DNA from: an uncultured Oscillospiraceae bacterium
GTDB lineage: Bacteria > Bacillota > Clostridia > Oscillospirales > Acutalibacteraceae
Assembly (NCBI GenBank): GCA_902478455.1
Contig: CABSLJ010000119.1
Location: 1-7,760, forward strand
Direction of reading: 5' to 3'
DNA length: 7,760 nucleotides
Shown: positions 1 to 5,108 of the stretch, in pieces
How the letters are laid out: each line of letters opens with the position of its first letter
Position numbering within the stretch: position 1 is the first letter of the stretch
The notes under the pieces: generated by a model
What the model saw: only the letters and a program-made list of their open reading frames with translations
Told to the model about the DNA's origin: nothing
Database searches by the model: none
Made by a program: the position numbers and the translations under genes

Positions 1-40
1 TCTCTATTCGTCGGCAGCGTCAGATGTGTATAAGAGACAG
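1..40 (+). other. Untrimmed Nextera sequencing adapter (artefact)
   Basis: Bases 8-21 spell TCGTCGGCAGCGTC and bases 22-40 spell AGATGTGTATAAGAGACAG. Together these are the Illumina Nextera read-1 transposase adapter; the second part is the 19-bp Tn5 mosaic end. Bases 1-7 (TCTCTAT) match the last seven bases of the i5 index CTCTCTAT (N/S502). This is library-construction sequence left on the contig end, not genomic DNA. Read on the minus strand in the recA frame it gives the artificial tail LLYTSDAADE. Genomic sequence starts at base 41. Confidence 0.98.
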
Positions 41-276
41 ATGCAATGCAGGGCCAGCGTGGTCTTGCCGGAGGATTCCGGTCCGTAAATCTCCACAATG
101 CGGCCCCTGGGAAGGCCGCCGATGCCCAGCGCGAGGTCGAGAGAAAGCGACCCCGTGGGGATGGCCTCCACCTGCATGGCCTCGTTTTGGCCAAGGCGCA
201 TAACGGCTCCCTTTCCGAACTGCTTTTCAATCTGACTTAAGGCTGTTTCCAGCGCTTTGCTTTTATCTACCGCCAT
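41..276 (-). CDS. recA: RecA recombinase, N-terminal fragment (cut by contig end)
   Basis: RecA is the cytoplasmic ATPase that forms filaments on single-stranded DNA, drives strand exchange in homologous repair and triggers LexA self-cleavage. The visible 79 codons begin MAVDKSKALETAL and include the family stretch IEKQFGKGAVMRLG (residues 16-29), TGSLSLDLALGIGGLPRGR (41-59) and the Walker A motif GPESSGKTT (65-73, Lys71). A full RecA is about 350 residues, so most of the gene is missing because the contig ends in adapter sequence. Residues beyond codon 79 are adapter-derived. The start at 276 is preceded by GGAGGG (287-292) ten bases upstream and matches the usual RecA N-terminus. The frame is open further upstream to 501, but that extension crosses the promoter and SOS box and is not expected to be translated. 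It has its own promoter, under probable LexA control. Confidence 0.97.
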
Positions 277-348
277 ACGATTTGATCCCTCCGTGTTTTT
301 CCGAACGCGCAATGCGTCTGTCTTTGTAAAAGGGCCTGTTTTATCCAT

Positions 349-362
349 CGAACTTTCATTCG
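349..362 (-). promoter_or_regulatory. LexA (SOS) box of recA
   Basis: On the minus strand this reads CGAATGAAAGTTCG. It fits the Gram-positive LexA/DinR consensus CGAAC-RNRY-GTTCG at all but two positions and has intact outer CGAA/TTCG arms. It begins about five bases after the recA -10 box, so it covers the expected transcription start, a position where a bound repressor would block initiation. SOS control of recA is established in Bacillus and many Clostridia. The site assignment here rests on motif and position only. Confidence 0.75.
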
Positions 363-366
363 ATCT

Positions 367-395
367 ATTATACCACAAAAACGAACAGCAGCCAA
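367..395 (-). promoter_or_regulatory. recA promoter (sigma-A type)
   Basis: On the minus strand a TTGGCT -35 box (390-395) is separated by exactly 17 bases from a perfect TATAAT -10 box (367-372). Transcription would start near base 360, giving a leader of about 85 bases before the recA start codon. The LexA-like site at 349-362 overlaps the start region. The promoter lies inside an open frame that continues upstream from recA, which argues against using an upstream start. Confidence 0.8.
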
Positions 396-469
396 GTACC
401 AAAAGCACAAAGATTAAAGTCCCCTGAAAAGCCGTCTCTGCTCGGCTCGCTTTGCCTTCTCTTGCACCG

Positions 470-506
470 GAAAGGTGCGTTTTCCTGCCTAGAAAACGCA
501 CCTTTC
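470..506. repeat. Perfect 15-bp inverted repeat between thiW and recA
   Basis: Bases 470-484 (GAAAGGTGCGTTTTC) are the exact reverse complement of 492-506, with a seven-base loop (485-491). Neither flank carries a T-tract: on the minus strand the hairpin is followed by CCGGTGCAAGAG, on the plus strand by AATGGTCGC. It is therefore not a standard intrinsic terminator. A third copy of the arm core, GCACC at 464-468, could pair instead with GGTGC at 474-478, giving an alternative small hairpin. It lies between a terminator-like hairpin and the recA promoter. Its function is unknown; a backup transcription stop, a protein-binding palindrome or a dispersed repeat unit are all possible. Confidence 0.7.
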
Positions 507-519
507 AATGGTCGCTTTT

Positions 520-585
520 AAAAAATCAGGGAGGTCTCTGTGCATCATCCTTCTCGGAGTGCGCAGGATACCTCCCGAATTTTTT
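520..585 (-). terminator. Terminator-like hairpin downstream of thiW
   Basis: GGGAGGT (529-535) pairs with ACCTCCC (570-576), and the flanking A6T/AT6 tracts (520-526 and 579-585) can also pair. On the minus strand the hairpin is followed by TGATTTTTTAAAA, a good U-tract for stopping the thiW transcript, whose stop codon is about 65 bases upstream. The loop is long (34 bases) but contains an inner ATCCT/AGGAT stem that would compact it. Because the arms are flanked by A and T tracts on both sides it could also work on the plus strand. Confidence 0.6.
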
Positions 586-651
586 ATTCTAAAAAATAGA
601 AATCATCTCGCCGCCCAGCATGCGGCTCGTTTTTTCACGCTGCTGTTGCCT

Positions 652-1173
652 TTACTGTTCCAACGCGTGATGCATCGTCTTGAGAGCCCCCGTCTTCTGC
701 AGCGTATAAATCAGGATGCCGGACAGGATGGAGCCGCCCGCTGTGGAAACCAAGAACGGGACGACATAGGCGTAGAAAGCGATCTCACCGGCGCTCTGCC
801 CCATCAGCAGCACTGCCACGGGATAAGCGCACAGTCCCCCCAGCACCGCCGTGCCGAACACCTCGGCGACCAGAGTCAGCGGGACATTCCTTGTTTTCCA
901 GTAGGCCACACCGCAAAGCAGGGCGCCGAGCATGCTGCCGGGAAAGGCCATCAGGCTTCCGAGGCCAAGCAGATTGCGCAGGAGGCTCGCGGCAAAGGCG
1001 ACCCCGACTCCATACCAGGGGCCCAAAAACACGGCGCAGAGGATATTGACCATATGCTGCACGGGGGCGCACTTGCTGCCGAACACGGGAAAGGAAAACA
1101 GGCTTCCGACCACGGCGACGGCGCACAGCAGCCCGGCAATCGCTAATTTTTTGACATTGCTTTTTTTCATCAT
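652..1173 (-). CDS. thiW: ThiW, substrate-binding (S) component of an ECF transporter for a thiamine precursor
   Basis: This 173-residue hydrophobic protein matches the ThiW family of energy-coupling-factor S components, small membrane proteins predicted to capture the thiazole precursor hydroxyethylthiazole for salvage into thiamine. Family landmarks are KCAPVQHMVN (residues 34-43), LGPWYGVGVAF (50-60), SLLRNLLGLGSLMAFPGSM (63-81) and FGTAVLGGLCAYPVAVLL (106-123). Several membrane spans cover most of the length. Length is normal for the family. AAGGAG (1179-1184) sits five bases before the first ATG and eight before the second, so either of the two adjacent Met codons could start it. No ECF ATPase or T-component gene and no thiM/thiE is nearby, so it probably plugs into a shared ECF module encoded elsewhere. 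A TPP riboswitch heads the transcript, which supports the thiamine role independently. The exact substrate is inferred. Confidence 0.88.
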   Translation of the reverse strand: MMKKSNVKKLAIAGLLCAVAVVGSLFSFPVFGSKCAPVQHMVNILCAVFLGPWYGVGVAFAASLLRNLLGLGSLMAFPGSMLGALLCGVAYWKTRNVPLTLVAEVFGTAVLGGLCAYPVAVLLMGQSAGEIAFYAYVVPFLVSTAGGSILSGILIYTLQKTGALKTMHHALEQ

Positions 1174-1195
1174 CGTATCTCCTTAAGAATCATGC

Positions 1196-1228
1196 AGAGA
1201 AAACGGCAATAACAGCGTCGTTTTCCCC
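1196..1228 (-). promoter_or_regulatory. Leader hairpin just before the thiW ribosome binding site
   Basis: On the minus strand GGGGAAAACG (1228-1219) pairs over ten positions with CGTTTTCTCT (1205-1196) around a 13-base loop. Two of the pairs are G-U, which are valid only in a minus-strand RNA. The stem ends 11 bases before AAGGAG. Its GGAAAA segment (1226-1221) could alternatively pair with TTTTCC (1251-1246) in the adjacent hairpin, so two mutually exclusive folds are possible. This looks like an expression platform, but no aptamer is identified. Confidence 0.45.
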
Positions 1229-1239
1229 AGCCGTACTAC

Positions 1240-1257
1240 GGAACCGGAAAAGGTTCC
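1240..1257 (-). promoter_or_regulatory. Leader hairpin GGAACC/GGTTCC
   Basis: On the minus strand GGAACC (1257-1252), loop TTTTCC (1251-1246) and GGTTCC (1245-1240) form a six-base-pair hairpin. The loop sequence is complementary to GGAAAA in the neighbouring RBS-proximal stem, which suggests either a kissing contact or a switch between alternative stems. Confidence 0.4.
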
Positions 1258-1464
1258 ACAGGGAAAGGTCGGTCGAGGCTCAATGGCCTCCTCTCACGCC
1301 GGAACACGGCTTCCCATCGCTGTTACAGTCGCACTGCAGCCGGCCATCAGCCCGCTTGGTAAGGTGCGACGATTGCCAACAGACACAGGGCGCTCCCCCT
1401 CTGTCTGTCCCGGAGTCGCCGGGGCGCCGTTTTCACATCCTTTCCTAAGAAGCGTTCTGAAGGC
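1258..1464 (-). ncRNA. Structured leader between TPP attenuator and thiW, unidentified
   Basis: No gene is apparent here, but the minus-strand RNA is dense in exact stems. There is a five-pair hairpin CCCGG/CCGGG (1409-1423). Directly next to it is a seven-pair ACAGACA/TGTCTGT stem (1379-1385 with 1402-1408), continued by four pairs after a single mismatch. A seven-pair GTCGCAC/GTGCGAC stem (1328-1334 with 1364-1370) encloses a smaller hairpin. Further stems are GCCG/CGGC (1298-1310) and GAGGC/GCCTC (1275-1290). Together with the two RBS-proximal hairpins this gives a folded leader of about 290 bases. I looked for conserved features of the cobalamin, FMN, lysine, glycine, c-di-GMP, c-di-AMP and T-box leaders and could not place it. 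A second aptamer in tandem with the TPP riboswitch is one possibility; chance GC-rich folding is another. Confidence 0.4.
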
Positions 1465-1497
1465 AAAAAAACAGGAGACAGCTTTTGCGGCGTCTCC
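1465..1497 (-). terminator. Intrinsic terminator of the TPP riboswitch (attenuator)
   Basis: On the minus strand GGAGAC (1497-1492) pairs with GTCTCC (1479-1474), with an inner GC/GC contact around AAAA. It is followed after TG by seven U residues (1471-1465). It lies about 20 bases past the end of the TPP aptamer, the usual place for a TPP-controlled premature stop. Binding of TPP is expected to favour termination and shut off thiW. Confidence 0.8.
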
Positions 1498-1515
1498 GAA
1501 AAAATCCAAATATGA

Positions 1516-1600
1516 TTTCCTACGGCGGCATTATCCGCATCAGGTTTAAGGGTCGAAGTTTGATGACTTCCTCTCAGCCTGCTTCACAAGCTCCCCTGTG
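1516..1600 (-). ncRNA. TPP (THI-box) riboswitch
   Basis: The minus-strand sequence carries the conserved THI-box elements in order: GGGGAGC at the 5' side (1596-1590), GCTGAGAGGA (about 1579-1570), ACCCTT followed by ACCTGAT, then GGATAATGCC and GCCGTAGGAA at the 3' side (to about 1517). These form the pyrimidine- and pyrophosphate-sensing helices of the thiamine pyrophosphate aptamer. An optional extra stem, GAAGT/ACTTC, lies between CTGAGA and ACCC. The outermost P1 helix looks weak by eye. The aptamer starts only a few bases after the predicted transcription start and is followed by a terminator and thiW, consistent with feedback control of precursor uptake. Confidence 0.95.
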
Positions 1601-1609
1601 TTTTTCTGA

Positions 1610-1638
1610 ATTATAGCATCTCAGACGGATTTTGTCAA
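1610..1638 (-). promoter_or_regulatory. Promoter of the TPP riboswitch-thiW transcript
   Basis: On the minus strand a perfect TTGACA (1633-1638), a 17-base spacer and a perfect TATAAT (1610-1615) form a full consensus sigma-A promoter. Initiation would fall near 1603, immediately upstream of the aptamer. It begins 34 bases after the prmC stop codon, so thiW is a separate transcription unit although it has the same orientation. Such a strong promoter fits control exerted afterwards by attenuation. Confidence 0.92.
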
Positions 1639-1671
1639 CCGAGCGGAGCACACGCCGCCGGTCCGCGGCAA

Positions 1672-2535
1672 TCAACCGGCCCCGGCCGGCTTCCGACCGG
1701 CCACCACCCGTTCGATGCCGGCGATGTCCCGTTCCACGCAGATGTCTCGCAGGCCCGCCCGCTCCCACAGCGCCCGCACGGCCTCCGCCTGGCCGACGCC
1801 GATTTCCACCGCCACGACGCCGCCGGGTTTAACGGCCGGAAGCCACAGAGAAGCAATGGCGCGGTAGAACCGCAGGCCGTCCGCTCCGCCGTCGAGCGCC
1901 AGCGCCGGTTCCCGCTGCACTTCGGCCTGCAGAGAGGGTAAATCCCCCGTGGGGATGTAGGGCGGATTGGAGAGAAGCGCGTCGTAAGCCTCCCGCTCGT
2001 TTTCCCCCGGCCCCGCGAGCGCGTCCCCGCGCACCGGCGTCACCCGGACGGCCCCGTTGCGGACGATGTTTTGTTGCAGATAGCCAAAGGCCTCCTCCGA
2101 AAGCTCGAGGGAGACGACCTCTCCCTCAGGATAGTAAAGTCTGGAGAGGGCGATCCCCACCGCGCCGGAACCCGCGCACAAATCCAGCGCCTTAGGACGC
2201 GCCGTCCGGCCGAGCAGCCGGGCGGCGGTGCGCACCAGGACCTCGGTGTCGTCCCGCGGGACGAGCACTCCCTCGCCCACCAGAAGAGGAAGTCCCATGA
2301 ACTCCCATTCGCCCAAGAGGTATTGCAGCGGTTCCCCGGCGGCGCGCCTGTCTAAAAGAGCTTCATACCGCCGCCGGGCCGCCGGGTCGGCCTCCCCCCC
2401 TCCGCACAGCGGAATCCTGGAACGCTCGATTCCAAAGCAATGGGCAAAAAGACAGGAAGCGTCAAAGGCGGCGCTCTCCACGCCGGCCTGTGACAGCTTC
2501 CTTTTTCCCGATTGATAAGCCTCTTTCAGCCTCAT
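1672..2535 (-). CDS. prmC: PrmC, release factor glutamine N5-methyltransferase
   Basis: PrmC (HemK) transfers a methyl group from S-adenosylmethionine to the glutamine of the GGQ motif in peptide release factors RF1/RF2, raising termination efficiency. The 287-residue length is normal. An N-terminal helical domain (about 1-75) ends in GEPLQYLLGEWEFMGL (67-82), followed by VPRDDTE (92-98), the AdoMet-binding loop DLCAGSGAVGIAL (118-130) and the catalytic NPPY tetrad (190-193), which contacts the target glutamine. The start codon overlaps the stop of the upstream DUF1385 gene as ATGA. The only Shine-Dalgarno-like sequence, GGAGAGG, is about 13 bases away, so translation is probably coupled. The substrate gene prfA, often next to prmC, is absent; a TPP riboswitch unit follows instead. 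No terminator is evident after its stop. Confidence 0.95.
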   Translation of the reverse strand: MRLKEAYQSGKRKLSQAGVESAAFDASCLFAHCFGIERSRIPLCGGGEADPAARRRYEALLDRRAAGEPLQYLLGEWEFMGLPLLVGEGVLVPRDDTEVLVRTAARLLGRTARPKALDLCAGSGAVGIALSRLYYPEGEVVSLELSEEAFGYLQQNIVRNGAVRVTPVRGDALAGPGENEREAYDALLSNPPYIPTGDLPSLQAEVQREPALALDGGADGLRFYRAIASLWLPAVKPGGVVAVEIGVGQAEAVRALWERAGLRDICVERDIAGIERVVAGRKPAGAG

Positions 2536-3491
2536 GCCTTGATTTTATCCTCTCCGTTTTCGGGGATGACCGCCTTGAGGGCCGAAATGGCCACCTCAAT
2601 CATGCCGTCGTCCGGCTCCTTGGTGGTGATGCGCTGCATCCACATGCCGGGGGCGGCGATGACGCGGGTGACGACGTTGTCGTACCGGCCGCAGAGGCGG
2701 ATGAGCTCATAGCCGATGGACATCAGCAGTGGAATACAGAGGATCTTGATCAGTGTGCGTAGCAGAGCGTTGCTGAAGGGGATGAAAAAGCCGATGACGA
2801 TGCCGAGCATCAGCATGATGACCATGAAACTGGTGCCGCAGCGGGGATGGAAGCGCCGGTATTTCCGCACATTCTCCACCGTGAGCTCCTCTTCGTTTTC
2901 ATAGCAGAAGATGGTTTTATGCTCTGCGCCGTGGTATTCAAAGACGCGGCGAATTTCCGGCATTTTGGAGCAGAAGACGACGTACAGCAGGAAGATGACG
3001 ATGCGCAGCGCCCCTTCAAAGATGGAGCGGATCAGCTGCGATTCCCCGACCTGGGGAGCCGCCATGCCCAGCAGATTGAACAGCCAGGTGGGCAGCATAA
3101 AAAAGAGCACAACCGCGAGCGCCACGCCCAAAACGGTGGCAATCACCATGAGGACGTTCATCAGCTTGTCTCCAAAGACGCGGGTCAGCCATTTTTCAAA
3201 TTTGGAGGGTTCCCCCTCTTCCTCTTCCAGACCTGATTTTTCGGCCGAAATCATCAGCGCCTTGTAGCCCATGCGCATCGAATCGATCAGGCTCGCGATG
3301 CCGCGCAGAAAGGGGAAGCGGAAAATCTTCCACCTGTCCTTTAAAAAATGGGTCTCCATATATTCGGTTTCCACTTCTCCGCTCGGCAGCCGGACCGCGA
3401 TGGAGGTCTGCTGCGGACCGCGCATCAGGATGCCCTCCAGAAGGGCCTGCCCGCCGATGGATGTGATGCATTTCGTCTTTTCCCTTGCCAT
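2532..3491 (-). CDS. DUF1385 family membrane protein (YqhQ-like)
   Basis: This 319-residue protein belongs to DUF1385, a family of uncharacterised integral membrane proteins. Recognisable landmarks are GGQALLEGILMRGP near the N-terminus (13-26), FEYHGAEHKTIFCYE (184-198), FHPRCGTSF (214-222) and YDNVVTRVIAAPGMWMQR (270-287). The His, Glu, Cys and Arg residues in these blocks are conserved in the family and suggest a functional centre, but no activity is established. Hydrophobic spans lie near 112-134, 160-175, 221-240 and 246-263, with acidic loops between. I chose the Met at 3491 because AAGGAG (3497-3502) lies five bases before it and because family members begin shortly before the GGQ motif. 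An in-frame Met at 3515 lies inside a hairpin and lacks a good binding site. The 3' end overlaps prmC by four bases. Confidence 0.9.
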   Translation of the reverse strand: MAREKTKCITSIGGQALLEGILMRGPQQTSIAVRLPSGEVETEYMETHFLKDRWKIFRFPFLRGIASLIDSMRMGYKALMISAEKSGLEEEEGEPSKFEKWLTRVFGDKLMNVLMVIATVLGVALAVVLFFMLPTWLFNLLGMAAPQVGESQLIRSIFEGALRIVIFLLYVVFCSKMPEIRRVFEYHGAEHKTIFCYENEEELTVENVRKYRRFHPRCGTSFMVIMLMLGIVIGFFIPFSNALLRTLIKILCIPLLMSIGYELIRLCGRYDNVVTRVIAAPGMWMQRITTKEPDDGMIEVAISALKAVIPENGEDKIKA

Positions 3492-3503
3492 GTTGACTCC
3501 TTC

Positions 3504-3531
3504 CCCAAAAGGCATCGGCCGGCCTTTTGGG
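3504..3531 (-). promoter_or_regulatory. Perfect 10-bp hairpin abutting the DUF1385 ribosome binding site
   Basis: CCCAAAAGGC and its exact complement GCCTTTTGGG flank an eight-base loop. On the minus-strand mRNA the hairpin ends one base before the AAGGAG Shine-Dalgarno sequence (3502-3497). There is no U-tract after it, so it is unlikely to be a terminator. It could influence ribosome access or stabilise the 5' end of the DUF1385-prmC message. The structure is seen directly; the role is inferred. Confidence 0.55.
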
Positions 3532-3566
3532 CACGTTCCGCTTCCTTCGACTCCATTCAGAGGGAT

Positions 3567-3572
3567 AGTATA
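3567..3572 (-). promoter_or_regulatory. Possible -10 box upstream of DUF1385
   Basis: TATACT on the minus strand lies about 75 bases before the DUF1385 start, in the gap that follows the histidine kinase gene. No convincing -35 element is found 16-18 bases upstream (the best-placed hexamer reads ATACAC). The gap (3492-3634) has no clear terminator, so read-through from the kinase operon is also possible. Confidence 0.3.
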
Positions 3573-3634
3573 CAGGATAAATTTGAATAGTGTATGAAGT
3601 TCGCCGGGGATTTCCCCCTTTGAAAGAGAAAAAG

Positions 3635-5080
3635 TTATTCTCCGCCGGCCGCGCCGTCCCCATTCTCCTCCCCCGGGCGGTGAATGACGGGAATCGAGAG
3701 GGTCACCGTCGTGCCGACGCCCTCCTCGCTGTCAATCTGCAGGGAGCCGGAGTGGAGGGTCATGATCTCGTCGGCCACGGCGAGGCCGATGCCCGAGCCG
3801 CGCTGGGTCTGATTGGCCTTATAGAATTTCTCCTTGATGCGCGGCATGTGAACCGCCGGGATGCCGCAGCCGTTGTCGCTGATGACAATGCGGAGCATTC
3901 CCGCGTCCTCCACCACGTTGACGCTGACCGCGCCGCCCGCGGGCGTGTATTTGAGCGCGTTGTCTATGATGTTGATGAACACCTGGCGCAGCCGGTTTTT
4001 GTCTCCCAGCACGGGGGACACCATCTCCGGCTCATCGTAGAGGAGGTATTTCTTTTCCGAAAGGGCGCGTTCACGGAACATATAGACCGCCTCGTCGAGC
4101 TCGGCGAGAATATCGATTTTATCCATCATCAGCACCATCCGGCCGCTCTGGATGCGGGAGAAATCGAGCAGCTCCTCCACGATGCCGGACAGCCGTTCGG
4201 TTTCGCGCACGATGACGCCCATGCCCTTTTCCATGGTCTCGCGGTCGGCCTGGTCGACCTGCTGCATGGTCTCCGCCCAGCCTTTGATGGCGGTCAGCGG
4301 CGTGCGCAGCTCATGGGATACCGAGGAGATGAAGTCGTTTTTCATCCGTTCGGCCGTGCCCAGCTCGCCGGCCATGTCGTTGATGGTGTCGCACAGCTCG
4401 CCGATTTCGTCATCGTAGACCTTGTCGATACGGGCGTTGAAATCCCCCTGGGCAATCCGCTTGGCCGTAGCGCCGATCTCCCGAACGGGGCTGACGATCG
4501 ATTTGATGAAATAGGAGCTGGACAGGATGACAAACGACATGACCAGCACGCCGACGAGCACAAGCATGGAGATTGTCATAATAATCTTGCGGTCGGCCTC
4601 CTCCAGGGATACGATGTACCGCACCGCTCCGGCGAAGTTGCCGTCGGCGCTGTAGAGCGCCTTGGTGACGGCCATCACCCGTTCGCCGGAGGACAGCCGG
4701 CCGTTCCACAGGCCGTACTCGCTGCCCTCGCCCAGCGCCTGGTCGTAATCGGGCATGTTTTCCTGCGTATCGGGCGGAAATCCGGTGGAGGTGAGAAGGA
4801 TATTTCCCCGGTAATTGAACACCATCAGCTCCATGCGTTCCTTGTCCGGAAAATTCTGTACGTATTCCCGCGCCACCGCATTGAAGTCGGCCGTGCTGCC
4901 GGTGTAATCGTCAAACAGATTGCCCAGCGAGTTGATATAGCCGATCATCGTCTGCTGAATGCCGTTGTAATAATAGCCGCGCACAACAAAAGCAAAGCAC
5001 AATACCAGCGCCAAAAGAATCGCCAGTATCAGCCCCAGGCTGTTGAGAACCCATCGCTTTGTGATGCCCTTGATCGCCAT
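3635..5080 (-). CDS. Membrane sensor histidine kinase (HAMP, HisKA, HATPase_c)
   Basis: This 481-residue protein is a class I two-component sensor. A first membrane span (about 11-33) is followed by an extracytoplasmic sensing region (about 34-165) with no motif I recognise, a second span (about 167-190) and a HAMP linker (about 191-245). The dimerisation domain carries the H box SHELRTPLTAIKGW with phospho-acceptor His256. The ATPase domain shows the N box INIIDNALKYTP (369-380, Asn374), G1 DNGCGIP (402-408) and G2 GSGIGLA (428-434). The segment between KFYKAN and G2 is short, so the ATP lid is compact. GAGGAAGG lies five bases before the start at 5080. It follows the response regulator after 28 bases and should phosphorylate it. 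The stimulus is unknown; the upstream lipoprotein is a candidate partner. The C-terminal tail past residue 467 is acidic and glycine-rich. Confidence 0.95.
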   Translation of the reverse strand: MAIKGITKRWVLNSLGLILAILLALVLCFAFVVRGYYYNGIQQTMIGYINSLGNLFDDYTGSTADFNAVAREYVQNFPDKERMELMVFNYRGNILLTSTGFPPDTQENMPDYDQALGEGSEYGLWNGRLSSGERVMAVTKALYSADGNFAGAVRYIVSLEEADRKIIMTISMLVLVGVLVMSFVILSSSYFIKSIVSPVREIGATAKRIAQGDFNARIDKVYDDEIGELCDTINDMAGELGTAERMKNDFISSVSHELRTPLTAIKGWAETMQQVDQADRETMEKGMGVIVRETERLSGIVEELLDFSRIQSGRMVLMMDKIDILAELDEAVYMFRERALSEKKYLLYDEPEMVSPVLGDKNRLRQVFINIIDNALKYTPAGGAVSVNVVEDAGMLRIVISDNGCGIPAVHMPRIKEKFYKANQTQRGSGIGLAVADEIMTLHSGSLQIDSEEGVGTTVTLSIPVIHRPGEENGDGAAGGE

Positions 5081-5108
5081 TGATGCCTTCCTCTCGCCGA
5101 AAACAGGC

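Noticed and set aside
1..40. Transposon end (Tn5 mosaic end) as a genomic mobile element
   Set aside because: The mosaic end is joined to the Illumina read-1 primer and index sequence, so it comes from library preparation, not from a resident transposon.
277..501. N-terminal extension of RecA with a hydrophobic segment
   Set aside because: The open frame crosses the recA promoter, SOS box and Shine-Dalgarno sequence. RecA proteins normally start at the Met at 276.
520..585. T-box or other leader for recA
   Set aside because: No GGGTGGNACCGCG antiterminator or specifier pattern, and the hairpin lies upstream of the recA promoter, so it belongs to the thiW transcript end.
508..1146. A 212-codon open frame on the plus strand
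   Set aside because: Antisense of thiW, whose family assignment is clear. Composition is rich in His, Gln and Gly with no motif.
1258..1440. Cobalamin riboswitch
   Set aside because: Short pieces such as GACTGTAA and GGGAAGCC recall the B12 element, but they are in the wrong order and the GCCACTG and GGTGAAA landmarks are missing.
3604..3620. GGGGATTTCCCC hairpin as terminator of the kinase operon
   Set aside because: Only four base pairs and no U-tract follows it on the minus strand (GGCGAACTTC).
3590..5083. A 497-codon open frame on the plus strand
   Set aside because: It lies opposite the histidine kinase gene, which has complete conserved motifs. The plus-strand translation is rich in His, Asp, Gly and Arg, as expected from antisense of GC-rich coding DNA, and shows no family motif.
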